Source of the DNA: Symsagittifera roscoffensis
Lineage: Eukaryota > Xenacoelomorpha > Acoela > Convolutidae
Assembly: GCF_963678635.1 (NCBI RefSeq)
Contig: NW_026970929.1
Location: 1-64,000, forward strand
DNA length: 64,000 bases
Direction of reading: 5' to 3'
This document shows positions 34,873 through 47,195 of this stretch, piece after piece. Every line of letters starts with the position of its first letter. Position 1 is the first letter of the stretch. The position numbers and the translations under genes were made by a program. The notes under the pieces are model-generated. The model ran no database searches, was not told where the DNA came from, and worked only from the letters and a program-made list of their open reading frames with translations.

Positions 34873-36184
34873 GTTTTTAACTTTTCTAACAATTTTACAT
34901 CAAGCTTACATCAAAACAGATATATAAATAAAATTTGAAAATCAATGTGCTCTTTTTTGCGAGAAAACAATGTTATAGCTAAGAATATTGTTATTAGTTG
35001 TTTAAGCAAAAAATTACTTTCTATGGTTATTCTCATGTGTTCTATTTTCTGTTAGATACTTACGTGTATACCAATCATAAAAAAAACCATTGTTATTATG
35101 TTTAAGAGCTTGTTACATACAGTTTGCTTTTGGAATGAGAGAGAGACTTATGATAAAAAACGAGCTCTAAGTGAGCGCGCAGTGTGGTTACTTAACAATC
35201 AGATTTTGATTCAAAAAATCAGACGAATACAGTGTTCGGATTAAAAAAAAATTTAATTGTAAACTCAACAAAACCCTTTGCCTCTTTCAGAGTGCCTGGC
35301 AAATGTGATCTTTGTGATAAAGTGTAGACCTAATACTTATGAAGCGAATCAACTATAAATTGTCTAAGCAACCGCCGAAACAAAATCACAGTTTATCGCC
35401 TTCTATGTGCATCTGAAACAATTCAATCTTCAGAATAGTTACCAAGCGACAACTAAAAAAATAGAAATAACTCATTCTACAATCTAGGAGGGAAATCAGA
35501 ACTTTTTGCGGCTTTTCTAAGCAACCTGATAATGAAAAAAAATTTTTTTTGTTGTTTTGGAAAAAGGGTTCATCAAACAGTTTTTGTATATAAAAATTGT
35601 ATAATAAAGCTATATTTTCATAAAAGAAGTTTCAAAACTTTTTTTGCATTGGTTTGTAATTAATTTTGAAAATTATCAATAGCGCTTTTTGCTGCATTGA
35701 GAACAGTTTGGTCCTCCAAAAAATCAATTTGGAGCTGAAAAGGCCTATCAAACATTTTTTTTGTCAAACAATTGTATGACAACGTTTTTCCAGAGAAGTT
35801 ATTATCTTCAAACATCATTTATAAATGTTATCGTTGAAACTAAAAGACTTCGAAGCGCTTTTCCATCATCTGAGAGTACTTTGTCCATCAATCATAATAA
35901 AGATGAAAGTCATGCAATAAAGAAAAAAGTGCGTCTCATGCAATTTTCATGTGTGAAAACTGAATGATAAACATTGTTTCCTTAGAAGGCAAAATTTTCG
36001 TGCTTTTTCATACGCAAGATTTGAAATGGGGAAGAAAAAAAAACGCGAATCGAGCAATTTCTCTAATTTAAACAATTTTTAAAAGAAGAAAACAATTTTC
36101 GGAGTGTAGGTTTTTGAAAAGATAACATGGAAAATCTCTAGCCAAACAGCTTTGGAACCATTCAAAACAATTAATTTAAATACC
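34873..36184. other. Upstream region of the coiled-coil gene
   Basis: AT-rich, with no gene recognised. The promoter and any 5' untranslated exon of the minus-strand coiled-coil gene should lie here. A T-poor tract with TTAG just before the start codon (about 34,889) could be an acceptor of a 5' UTR intron. Confidence 0.35.
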
Positions 36185-36422
36185 ATATTATATTCTTGAT
36201 AACTATCACTGTAAAATACTTAGAGCTAACTAATCGTGATCCATGACTGAAACGTCAATTATTTGTAAGGCAAAAATTAATCGTATTTCATCCAGAGAAG
36301 AACAGTTTTAGTTTAGAAAACAGTTCATCTACCTCTCCGCTGACCGCGAAAGAATACCAGTATATACTAGATCTTTTGAGACTAGGAAATAAAAGAGTAG
36401 GATTAAGATCAGTAATAGACAG
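36185..36422 (+). repeat. Interspersed repeat pair, copy 2
   Basis: Partner of 25,140-25,385 in the same orientation, with many substitutions. It contains CAGTATATACTAGATC and TTTTGAGACTAGGAA. Confidence 0.7.
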
Positions 36423-38482
36423 AGAACTTGCACGAATCTATCAGGCTAAAAATAAGATAGCGTGACGAACAGATGGTTTACCCTATCCGATATTGCGCTA
36501 TTAGAAAGGGTATTAATCTCAGCTGGTACAACAATCATTAAGAGCGTCGCAGATGGAAGTCTGATGGTAATGTTACAGATAATTTTTTTAAACATCACCA
36601 TCAGTAACATCAACAAACATCACATTTCTTGTACTAGTAAACAGTTTTGTTATGAATTTTCAATTTGTATTGATGAAGACGATAGTGCTGGCTGCACCTG
36701 CAGGATGTTGCTCAAGGAAAGTCTGGATTTTGGGTCGTGCAGCTTATTTACATATTTTTTGCGAGGCCACTGGCCCCCTGGTTTTCGTCCCCATAGCTTT
36801 AGCTTTGATTTTTAATGCTCACTGAAAAGATGAAAAAAATTTCTACAAGAAAGAAAAAGAGGTGCCAGCCTCTGGAATTCTTTTAACTTCTCAATTTTCG
36901 ATCCGACTTAAGAAATAGGCTATAGGTCATAGGTTAAAATCGGACTTAAGAGATAGGCTATAACGCAAACTTTACCGAATTTGAAAAAGAAGATTTTTTT
37001 TTTCAAAAATAAACCTAACACATGTTTCATTTACTAGAAACTCTACTTTCTTTTCTGGAGAATATCGTTCAAACAGTTTGCTTTTATGAGGAAAAGTTTG
37101 GCCTAAAAGTAATAAATTTTTCGTTGGTGTGGAACCGTATGGACGTGTCAAGCTAAAAATTTTTCGTTAATGGAAACTGTATGAGCACAAACAATGATCA
37201 AACCGGTGCAAGCCCTTTTCTGCCGCGTAGATTGTTTTGACAACAAGCATCGTTATTGGAACCTCAGATACTTTATTGAAATTAAATGTTTTCAAATATG
37301 CAGTTTTAGATTTCTCGAGATGAGTAAGTGGGAGGATGGGTGCTGGTTGAATCTCAAAAAAAATAGCACAACTAAAGTGACTTTGCAAGCTCTCCTAAGT
37401 CACTACGGAGAAATTTTTTACAAAGTTTTCTGGGAAAAAGTTTGAAGAAAAAAACAGTAGTTTTGAGAAAAGGTAGTTTTGCTTGTGCAAACTATGACCT
37501 ATTGTTCATGCCTGAGCTGAGATTTCCCAATATGCCAATTTCCTAGGTTTCATATCCTGAAGTATCGTTCAGTTACGTATTTTTAAACATAATACAAAAT
37601 GCCATTTGTTCTGGAATCAGCAAATAAATATAGATTCTTCAAAACGTTAGCGGACTTCACAAGTATCGGTGGACCGGTGTTTTGTTTGCTATGCTGAACT
37701 GAACCTGTCCTTGTGTAAACAGTTAAGAGTTGTAGGTTGAGATAATATCTTGCAAATGCAGAATTGAAAAGCAAATTTTTAACTTCTATTGATGGAATTC
37801 AATAACAAATCCTAAGCCATTGTTCTGAAATCGTAAAAAAACTCCTTTAGTATATAGAATAATTGAAAGATATAATTAGTTTGGCAATATAGCCCATGAA
37901 TTTTTTTTACCTAAGTTCGATTTCATTCTCCAGTTTTTGGAATTGGAAAGTATTTCAAAAAAGATTCTTTTAGACCAGAGTAAAACACAATTATTGCAGA
38001 TTCTGCAACAAACCTCGTTTTCAACTGTTGCGAAATTAGCTTACAAATCACAAAATGTACAATTTGCACTCGTTGTGCGAGTTTTTTGTTTGTTTTTGCA
38101 TGATACATCTTATGGCCAGTTTTAACTAGAGGATTTCTTTCATGTAAAATTTTCATTTTGGATGAAACTTATAATATAAAGCAAAGTCTGCTCGCACTTG
38201 AATTCCGTATATCAAAAAGCTTCCCTCAATTATAAACGACAGAAAATAGAAGCGTCAAACTAAAACTACACCCAATATCTACAAAATAAATATCAAACAA
38301 ATCAATCATTCAGAAACATTATGACTAAGCAGGCAAAAATTACTGATGAATTAGACTGGGGAGAAAAAATATGAGTTCATTGGGCCTTTAACATAAAGAT
38401 TGAGACAGTATGGAGATATGCTACGCAACGTCCCATTCACATTGGCTTTTCATTGACCCACGAACATCAGTGCGTCACATAC
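36423..38482. other. Intergenic, no gene recognised
   Basis: A 117-residue plus-strand frame at 36,462-36,815 has no family match that I can name and no splice support. A duplicated 20-bp phrase around CTTAAGARATAGGCTATA occurs at 36,906 and 36,946. Confidence 0.35.
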
Positions 38483-38962
38483 CAGTGACTCATCTCATCG
38501 ACATCATAATAGAGATCCTATAAGAGCAAAGCGTTGTTGCTTTTCACGTTGTTGCTATTTACTGTCCAGGTTTGATGCGAAGATTTGCGGCTTTGTTAGT
38601 TTTCTGTAACAATTGGTTCCCGTTCGCTTTGTCGTTTTCACATGCAGATAAAATGTTGCATAAGCTTAGTCAATCCACTCAAGTGGATATATTTTTCGTT
38701 ACAGTCCGTTAAAGGATACTCAAACTACCTTGCTTGCCCCCCACCCTGGTGAAACATTAAGGCTAGATCTCGGTAGTTCTCCAGCTCTCTCATGGCTTCT
38801 AACAATTTCGCATCTATCGGATGTCCAGACCAAACATTCACGGTTGTCACGGAGTTGCCTGCTCATCTTTTTCTTGTCGTGAAACATTGTGCCATACTTT
38901 TTACTGGAACTTTGATTTTTTTTGTGAACTTTTGCAGATAGCTTTCGTTTTATCATTCCCAC
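38483..38962 (-). CDS. Candidate exon pair, unknown gene
   Basis: 38,729-38,858 lies between an acceptor-like GAGCAG and a donor AAG|GTAGTT. In one frame it reads NSVTTVNVWSGHPIDAKLLE and onward, in good helical text. In another it is part of an 80-codon frame from an ATG at 38,962. 38,483-38,517 lies between CTTATAG and a GTATGTG donor and reads DLYYDVDEMSHW. The second exon joins in phase only with the ATG frame, so the model is unsettled. Both frames look protein-like. No product is recognised. Confidence 0.25.
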
Positions 38963-41629
38963 TATCTGTGAGCTTCAGTTTTGTGATTAGATTTGATAGC
39001 CTGTTTTCAGGCCGCACTTTGTTTGGAGCACATTTTTTTCAGGATCTGCCCTCAGCTATCTCATCCTATCACTTTGCCAGACTTTGGCAATTTCCATATG
39101 TTCTTTCGAGTTGACGACTCCGACCTTTTGAAAAGAATTGTACAATTGAACCAGTCTTTTGAATAGTTTTCGTGTGACTGTATTTTATCTAAAGTTTCTG
39201 TTTTATTTATTAAATTTCAAATCTGATCACTTTCATAGCCTCAAAAATCTTTTTAATACGATGTCTAACGGCTTTTAGTCTACCAGAATCAAATAAACAA
39301 AACGAGGTGGTCTTTTTGCCGTTACAAATTACTGGCTATAGGAAAGTCGCATTGGCACCCTTTCTTACTAATGCGATCGCTGACAGTCTTGCCAGGGCAA
39401 ACATCGGAATGCAGGATGATGCCGCGGGTTTCAAAGTAATTTTTTTTCAACTTGTGCCTTGAGTACTTTGAATAACATGATGTTGGTTCTGAAAATTCTG
39501 ACAACATGATACAATAAATACATGTGCGCAGTTTCTGTTCACATCTTTGGTCTTCTTTAGAAGGAAGTCAAAAATTTGGGTACTTATTGATGGAAATAAA
39601 GCGCAACTTTGTTTCGCTCCTCAGTTCTCTACAAAAGTGTTATCTAAAGTAGTTGTCCCGGATTCCGCAAATGTAGGTGGACTCCGCAAATGTACGTGGA
39701 CACCGCAAGTTCTTGCGGATTCCGCTGACAGTTTGCGGACTCCACTAACAGTTGCGGTTCCGCGACAGCTTAAGTTTACTAAACACATATATTATTATTT
39801 GCTCATGGACTCCCAAACTGGTTCCGGATTCCACACATTTTATTGCAGTTTCCGAAAGTTGCCTGTTTTTGGAGTGACTTTGAGCAACACATTGCTTAGC
39901 TATATGTCCGTGGAATTCAAACAATCTGAACTACAAAAATGCGTAATTGCAGATTAGCAAGCTGCTACTGAGCACATGGCGCAAATTTTGACTCTGCAGG
40001 CAATGCAACCCATCTGGAAAACTCATGTTCTTCAGTTATTGATGTGATCATGCTCTTAGGCCATTTTATTTTTTATCTTTCTTCTATTACTATTACTACT
40101 ATTTTTTCTCGTGCGATTGAAATATATTTAAATCTGATGCGTTTTATTTTAGTCTTCAGAACATGTTCACAGTTTTTTTCAGATGTATATCGAAAAAATT
40201 TTCAGGCTCACTGATATTGATTCTGAAAACCTTGTCCTATGCAACTCTCGCTGTGTGTGAAAATATCAGATGAAGGTGTTTTTAAACATCAGAACAAACA
40301 AAATCAATTGTTTTTGTGTAACATTTTTGAAAACCAACAATTTGTATCCTGGTCTGACTATTGCGACATGAACGATGAAAAAATGGTGTTCACAATTTGA
40401 ACAGCGCATCGAGAAAATACATACGGTTTTTGGCTTTTGTTTTTCGCTTTTTCGCTTTGAGTAACTATGTATAACCTTTTAGTATTTTAGAGTAATTTAA
40501 TTTTTAACTTGAGATCTTTTCTCTAGATTAGATTGAATCAACACTTTCTGTTTGATTTGCATAACCTATAGAAAGGTTTTTCTTCTTAGCTTGCGCTGAG
40601 TTCTGCTATAGAAACGATGTGAGAACGAGTGTTTTTGTTACAGCCTATTGAGTGTACCTGCTTGTTATGATCACTTCCGCGGATTGCGCAACCCAGAGTC
40701 AACTCATTTCTTAGTTCAACTGTGTAATTCGAGTTAAAGGGTAATGACCACAGCGGCTGGCCTTCACTATCATAGATACGTGATCACTAGTATGAAAAAC
40801 CCTTTAATGGGTTTACTCAGACGTTAATCAAGCCAAAGGGTTCAAATTGAGTTCGCCTACGGCCGAGCATCAGCGTATTGCTTACGTTGATTGAAACGTT
40901 TATCAAAATTCAATGGGACCTAACGCACGCAACTCTGTTCTATCAAAAAAAAAATATTTGATATCAAAGTTTCGCCAACATTAGCCTTGCTATTTATGGA
41001 CCTAATCAGACAAATTATTCGTCTACTAGGCAGATCTTGTCAGTTAGTTTTCTACAACCATAATTTGAGAAAAAAACTACGTTTTTGCACCAAGGACTCT
41101 TCTAACAAAACCACTTTGACGTGGAGCACTTGCTAAATTGATTTCACGATGTATTTCATCGTTAACAGGCGACGCTGGTGCACGCTCAAACTAAATCACT
41201 GTGTAAAATGGAAAGTCCTTTCGAAGCGTAATTGGTAATAACACGAGCACCAGTCCTAGTTATGTTAACTTTGCCCAAACATGAAAAATGAATCCATTCT
41301 AATGTGCAACAAAACACTAGAATCTTTTTTGTTGAATCGAATCAAGGTTGAACGGTCGTGCTTTTTGATTTCCGTTCACATTCGGTTCTCTAGCAGTGAT
41401 AACTTTTACTCAGAAGATTCCTTTTTGATGATATTTTAATGAGAGCAGCTCTAGTTTCTGTTTTGTTTCTAGCAACGAAGAGGGCCAGAAAGACAAAACA
41501 GAACGAAAGACAGATTCTGAACTGTCTCCGAACAATTGAAGCTCAAGTCGGTCGTCAGGAAAAAGAAAAAAGGTACAGGGGTTATTTGTTTGCCTAGAAA
41601 TACTAAACTACAATGATTTTCGAGGAAAC
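38963..41629. other. Intergenic, no gene recognised
   Basis: Apart from the 19-bp minisatellite at 39,660-39,762 nothing recognisable is seen. The part from about 41,195 onward is the left half of a duplication with 43,595-44,429. Confidence 0.35.
39660..39762 (+). repeat. 19-bp minisatellite
   Basis: Six units that begin GGA[TC]TCCGC or a variant, at 39,660, 39,679, 39,698, 39,717, 39,737 and 39,756. The spacing is 19 bp with one 20-bp step. It is GC-rich against an AT-rich background. Confidence 0.85.
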
Positions 41630-42130
41630 TTTGCCACAGGACTTGGAGCTAGAAAAAATAACAAGGCAAAAAAACTGGATGGTGTCATTTATGTACTTGA
41701 AATCTGAAACTTTCAATTGTCTCCCAAAACATCAATCAAAACTTGAGCTTCTTGATTCATCTTAAAACCAGAGAGCTGCGTCATGTTTCAAAGCTGGCAG
41801 CAATGTCATTAACATATTCGCATTGGCTGGAGTTTGTATTAATTTTATCTTTCAGCCGAGGAAAGTTGCTGAAAAACATAAAAATTTTATCCCTCATCCC
41901 CAAAAATTCACGAGGCAACACAACCCAGGAAGGAAACAATTTTAAAAATTTCGGCATCGCAGTTAAGTTTTGTGATTAAGTTGTTTGCTCGTGAGCAAAA
42001 TTTATCATGTTGGCGAATTCGAGAATCAAATTTGTGGCTGGCGAAGGGGAATGACAATCACCTCCATGATAGGTTCCAACAATTAAACGGCCACCAACAT
42101 CGCAATGAATGTTGAGTGGTTGTTATGACA
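41195..42130 (-). pseudogene. Decayed small gene, copy 1 (main part)
   Basis: Minus strand. After an acceptor at 42,132 come CHNNH, NIHCDVGGRLIVGTYHGGDC, then LILEFANMINFAHEQ, then LITKLNCDAEIFKIVSFLGC. A 43-bp intron (41,869-41,911, GTGAAT...TTTTTCAG) follows, then NFPRLKDKINTNSS and a decayed tail. Stops and frame changes are frequent. The protein is Cys-rich at first and helical later. The protein-level match with 44,031-44,429 shows that it was once coding. Similarity of the DNA extends left to about 41,195. No family recognised. Confidence 0.5.
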
Positions 42131-42197
42131 CCTACAAGCAAAAATTTTCCCTATAAATTAGCAGAAATTGCTTCATTAAATAATTTCAAGAAACTAC

Positions 42198-42265
42198 TCT
42201 CGATTGTTTTTCAAGCAACCGCAATGCGGCTGTCCTAAGAACACCCAGCAGTTTTTAAACAAATC
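42198..42265 (-). pseudogene. Decayed small gene, copy 1, upstream exon
   Basis: Reads DLFKNCWVFLGQPHCGC and then LKNNRE, and leaves through GAGA|GTAGTT. A 66-bp intron (42,132-42,197) separates it from the next exon, which it joins as NRECHNN. The left limit is not defined. Confidence 0.4.
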
Positions 42266-42324
42266 AAAGGTATTTGTGCGCCAGAAATTGGGTGGGAAAT
42301 CAAAAAAAAAAATTTTTGTCCGTT

Positions 42325-42650
42325 CAAATTTTTTTGTTGGTTGATGAGGTTGCAAATTATTTTTGACAATAAAATTGTTGAATTAAAAATTATGTTGAAC
42401 ACCAATTCGACTTCATATCTATTTTTATAACTTTATAAATAAATTGATATATAGTATAAACACACATAAAAAAGTAAGAAAACAAATATCAAAAAATTCT
42501 TGTCAGGTAAAACTTTTTGTTGGTTGAAGAGGTTGCAAATGTTTATTTTGATATTTTGATAACAAAATTGTTGAAATAAAACTCATATTTAGTACGGTTT
42601 TGACTTCATATCTATTTCTATATCGTTATGAATAAGTATCTATCGTATAT
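42325..42650 (+). repeat. Two direct units of about 180 bp
   Basis: TTTTTGTTGGTTGATGAGG, then TTGCAAAT and GACTTCATATCTATTT, occur at about 42,330-42,425 and again at about 42,516-42,615, followed by AT-rich sequence. Confidence 0.6.
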
Positions 42651-42678
42651 ATAAATATATGAATATAAGAATACATAT

Positions 42679-42682
<4 letters not shown>

Positions 42683-42739
<57 letters not shown>
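42683..42739. repeat. (AT)n microsatellite
   Basis: About 57 bases of nearly pure AT, followed by more TATA-rich sequence to 42,850. Confidence 0.95.
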
Positions 42740-42747
<8 letters not shown>

Positions 42748-42850
42748 TACTGATTAAATATATATATATATATAACATTTGTATATAATTCAATATATAA
42801 CTTTTATATATTATAATATAATTTATTTAAATTTATTTATTCTCATAAAA

Positions 42851-43594
42851 TTGTATTTTGCTAAATATATGTCTTTTATATTTAATTAGTTGAAACAAGT
42901 CCTAAGCAATTTTATGTGTTTCATTTTTTAAGCAACATCAATCTTTATTCATACTGGAATAATTTGCTCCTTATTTGTTCCTCATTTTCTCTTTTTGTAA
43001 AAAAAAACGCTTGCATTTCTTGCATTTCGATTTAAAAAATAAGCAAGCATAATCAGGTGTTTTTGCCGAGAAAAATTAAATTCTTCAAACCAATTGATAT
43101 GATTGATTGTTAACTGTGATAAATTACTGTGTTTGATGATGATACTTCCCCGTGAAATAACTTTACCAACTTATGCTACATAATTGAGCGGGGCCACTAA
43201 ACGGGCAAAAAGCTGTATTGATAGGTATTTTGACGGAAATAGCGGTCATTGTCTCGGTCGAAAGCAAAACTGACTGGGATTGTCGCATCAACTGTTGTAT
43301 GGTAATTTGCGTTTAAACGGATCGGTTATTGCATCAAACGGATCTGTGGCGCTCTGAAAATATCAAGATATAAACAGCTAAACAATGAAAACTAGGAAAA
43401 GAGGTTTTTTTCCCCAATTGAACCTTGGCCCGTCAGCTTTGATAGTTCAACAAAGCGCCAAAAGTGTTTCAATTTTTCGTAGAGACCTTAAGAAAACCCC
43501 TTGATACGATTTCATTGGATAATCACTAGATTCCAATTGAGAGAAAAATTACTTGACTTGCGGAGTTTGGGACTCTTGACGCAGTTGCAGCTTT
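42851..43594. other. Intergenic, nothing recognised
   Basis: No gene, repeat partner or motif was seen on either strand. Confidence 0.35.
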
Positions 43595-44030
43595 TCAAAG
43601 CGTAGTTGGTTATAACACGAGTACCAGTTTTAGCTTAGTTAATTTTTCTCAAACATCCAACATGGAACCATTCTATGACGGCTCTGAAAAATGGGATATG
43701 GAACGATTCTTTGGAGGCATGAGTTCGAGCGATAATCAACCTGCTTTTCGATATCGGTTCACATTCGGCTCTCTATAGCAGTGATGCTTGTTACTCAGAA
43801 GCTTTCTCCTTTATGACTTTTTAATGATAACAGCCCTGGTTCTACCGAAATCAAACACTTATTTGTTTCTTTCCCAGCAATGGAGAGGACAGGAAAAGCG
43901 AAACAGAACAGATATAGCCTCTGATTTATCTCCGAACATTTGAAGTTCAATTCGGTCGTCAGGACTGCAAACCAAAAAACTTTTCGAAGAACTTTTGCAG
44001 CAGATTGAGAAGCAAAAGTACTACCCCCTG

Positions 44031-44310
44031 TTACACAGCTTTATATTTTACATGTTTTAATAAATTAATTGCACGAACTGTTTTTGTAGCAAAAAGAACA
44101 AAAAAATCATAACTGGATAGTGTTATTTGCGGAATTGACTTCAGAATTTCTCGATTGTATTTTCCAAAAATGTCCATCAAAACGTCAGCTTCATGATTTC
44201 TCTTTAAGCTAAAGATCTGTGACACGTTTTCAAGTAGAGCATTCATATCCCTAACCGGTTCAACTTCATTGAAGTTGGTATTCGTTCTATCTTCCAGCCC
44301 TGGAACAATG
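44031..44310 (-). pseudogene. Decayed small gene, copy 2, last exon
   Basis: Acceptor TTTTTCAG, then IVPGLEDRTNTNFNEVEP and an open helical run (NHEADVLMDIFGKYNREI) to a TAA at 44,031-44,033. It corresponds to the tail of copy 1 near 41,640-41,868, where the frame is broken, whereas here it is open for 93 codons. It is preceded by a 43-bp intron (44,311-44,353). Upstream the copy is broken and then lost in the gap. The product is unknown. Confidence 0.5.
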
Positions 44311-44353
44311 CTGAAAAACATTTATCTTTTTCCTCCAAAATCAAAAAGTTCAC

Positions 44354-44429
44354 CTGGCGGCACAATCCAGGAAGTCAACAATCTAAAAAACCTCGGCAAA
44401 TGTGGTTAAGTTTTTTGATTATAAGGTTT
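44354..44429 (-). pseudogene. Decayed small gene, copy 2, preceding exon
   Basis: Ends IVDFLDCAAS at the donor CCAG|GTGAAC and matches KIVSFLGCVAS in copy 1. A frame change and a stop lie upstream of IVDF when aligned to copy 1. The N gap cuts the rest. Confidence 0.4.
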
Positions 44430-44629
44430 NNNNNNNNNNNNNNNNNNNNNNNNNNNNNNNNNNNNNNNNNNNNNNNNNNNNNNNNNNNNNNNNNNNNNNN
44501 NNNNNNNNNNNNNNNNNNNNNNNNNNNNNNNNNNNNNNNNNNNNNNNNNNNNNNNNNNNNNNNNNNNNNNNNNNNNNNNNNNNNNNNNNNNNNNNNNNNN
44601 NNNNNNNNNNNNNNNNNNNNNNNNNNNNN
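44430..44629. other. Assembly gap (200 N)
   Basis: Exactly 200 unknown bases. The 5.3-kb duplication copy A begins at the first base after it, so the order and distance of sequences across it are uncertain. Confidence 1.
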
Positions 44630-45599
44630 GGATGCTCAAGTTATAACCCAAAACTATATCAAGTTTTGAGTTTGTATCCACAAATTGTATTAGTTGTCGG
44701 TTGGTTTTCCCGATTGAATTTGCCATAATTTGAACATCTGCTTTCCTAAATAGTGGCAAATACGTTTTCAACTGCTTTATTCGATAGTCATTTTTTTTCG
44801 TATGTATTCACACAAAAATAACAGTTTTACCCAGTTTTAAGGCCCGCTTTGATGAATATTTTCATAAATTCTGTTTGCACAATAAAGTTAATTAGACGTA
44901 CTAAACGTTTTCTAGCAGCCTCGAAAATTGTTTCATTTCTTTTTTATCATCAAAAGTATATGCAAGTCTTAGAAATGGCTGTACCAAAATTCATGCGCGT
45001 TTTTAGCTTTCATCAACCTTCTCGCTTTTTCAGATCTTTAGCCACTTCAACTTTTTAGCTGTTTTGTTCTTTCTATAAAATCAAAGCTATTGTCATAAAA
45101 TTTAGACAGGGAAAAAGGAAATGTCGAAATTTTCAAACACTTTTCATTATTTTAGAGTGTTCAGTGTTTCGTAATTTTTCTTTGTCTTTTACCTTCATTT
45201 GGTTTAAAGTAATTGTTCATTCTCATTTCGTTCAAATCGATCATTAGTTTTTGCCTAAATAGGGGTGGCGGCCACCGCACTTGACGAATTTTTTTTTTCG
45301 CGATTGAGCAATAAAACATGCAATTTTAAAGGAAATTGTTTACCGCCACCAACAGTTAAGCTACGCTGCCAAATTTTTGTGCTTTCCTTTATACCACATA
45401 GTTTGGTTGCATTAGCTTCAATTGGTTGCATATAGTAGGTATATAACTTCATTTTTCATGTAAACAAGCAAATACCCCCAAATTTTAGAAGGGGAAACAC
45501 GTACCAACCAAAACTTTTTGAACATGCTCTTTTCCGCGCTCGAACTGGCAAAATCTTAAATGTACCGGTTATGTAGGGCTCACATGAGTAATAAGCATA

Positions 45600-46318
45600 C
45601 TACTGATTTATTTTATCCGGAAAATTGAACAAAACTTGACTTTTCAAACAAGTTGTTCTCAAATTGGGTTAAGATTTGACAAAAAATGAAAAAACAAAAT
45701 GTGCATAGAATTTCATCAGAATTCATATATTGTGTAATTTTTTCTCCGAAATTCTCAACCAAAATTTTATTCCGAAAATGGGTAATTTTTTTTTCAATTA
45801 ATCAAAATTTACGCAGAAACTACTTTGTTAATTGATCAGTAATTGATATCACAAGAAGCCTCTTACACAGTTCAACAAGATTCTACAAAGGCTAAATCTC
45901 CAAAAATTTGTATAAGAGAAAATAATTTTGCTTGATAGTCACGAAACGCGATTTTTTCTATGTAAAACCCAAAATCTTTGCTTTTACTCAAATTACTCAA
46001 AATTTTGGAGATTTAGATTTGTAGAATTTTCTTGGGCTGTGTAAGAGACTTCTTGTGATATATTTTACTCATCAATTAACAAAGTATCCCCAGTGTATTT
46101 TTGATAAATTGAAAAAAGCAATAGATGGCCCATTTTAGGTTCAAATTTTGGTTGAGAATTTCGGAAAAAAATTACACCATATTAAACCTGATGAAATTCT
46201 AAGCAAATTTTGCTGTGTTCACTTTTTGTCTAATCTTAACCCACTTTAAGAAAAACGTTTAAAAACATTTAAAAATTCAAGATTTGTTCGTTTTGTCCGG
46301 ATAATTTAAATCAGCGTG
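45600..46318. mobile_element. Palindromic TA-flanked MITE, copy A
   Basis: 719 bp with TA on both sides. The left arm (TTTATCCGGA, then CTCAAATTGGGTTAAGATTTG) returns inverted on the right (CTAATCTTAACCCA, then TTTGTCCGGATAA). The arms fold back over almost the whole element, with a short centre. It belongs to the same family as 59,961-60,690 but is diverged. No transposase; most like Tc1/mariner-type MITEs because of the TA target. Confidence 0.75.
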
Positions 46319-46589
46319 TAGTTGTTGCAACGTAAAACGGATGCTCCTTATTCTTCATTTAGATTGGTACAAACCCAACAAAAGTATAACCAATCGGCTC
46401 GAAAAATTGTTGACGTAATAGCATCCATGTAGTCAATATGATCTTTTCAGAGGGTAGTTTGTATGTTTTCAGCTTAAAAAGATCTTAAACAAAAGCAATA
46501 AGTTGCTTGGCATCGGCTGTACTCTTGAAAGCGAAACGCTTAAAAGACACTCTGTAATCCGTACCCAGTAATTTTTCTAAAACAGATTG

Positions 46590-47195
46590 GGAATAATCTT
46601 TTTCAGATCTAAAATTCAGATCGTGAAAACCGCCTAGTCTTTGCTCTTCAAGTTTGAACAGTAGTTTATCATATGGGATGTTGTCAAATGTGTTGCAAAT
46701 ACGAGATATAGCACGCTGAGTTCTTTCGTCGATTCGAGATCATTGTATGATCATTGTACGTCGTGAAATGTTTAAATAAAGCTTGGATACTTTAAGTATT
46801 GGTTATTTTAGATATAATTTCAGGTCTGAAATTTTCTTCTTCTTGGTAATTTCAAATTTTATTTCAGGTCTGAAATTCAGTTTTTCTGGGTTATTTCAGA
46901 TCTGAAAAAGCAATGATTTGAAATCAATTTTTGCTATCTTTGATTTTTTTCAAGCTTCTACCAGCTTCTGGAAGGTACTCAGCAAAGTCTCAGTTGGAGA
47001 CTGACGAAATATGTTTACCCAAGCATAAGATAAATACCCAAGCATGAGATAAGTTAATGCAGACTCAAATTTGACAAAACCTAGTAAACCTTCTTATTCA
47101 GATCTGAAATAAAAATTTTCAGATCAGAAATGGGATCTGAAAATAATTATTATAACGGTTTGTTTACTCTAGGAAAAGGATTATTTCAGATCCAC
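46590..47195. repeat. Cluster of TTTCAGATCTGAAA palindromes
   Basis: At least eight full or partial copies of the 14-base palindrome TTTCAGATCTGAAA (variants with GGTCTG and GATCAG) within 600 bp. The cluster is conserved in copy B at about 54,540-55,142. No reading frame explains it. Confidence 0.7.

Noticed and set aside
36462-36815. 117-residue plus-strand frame
   Set aside because: Its length is only slightly above chance, with no motif and no splice sites. Part looks like a dispersed repeat.
39660-39762. CRISPR-like array
   Set aside because: The units are contiguous, with no unique spacers, in a eukaryotic context. It is a minisatellite.
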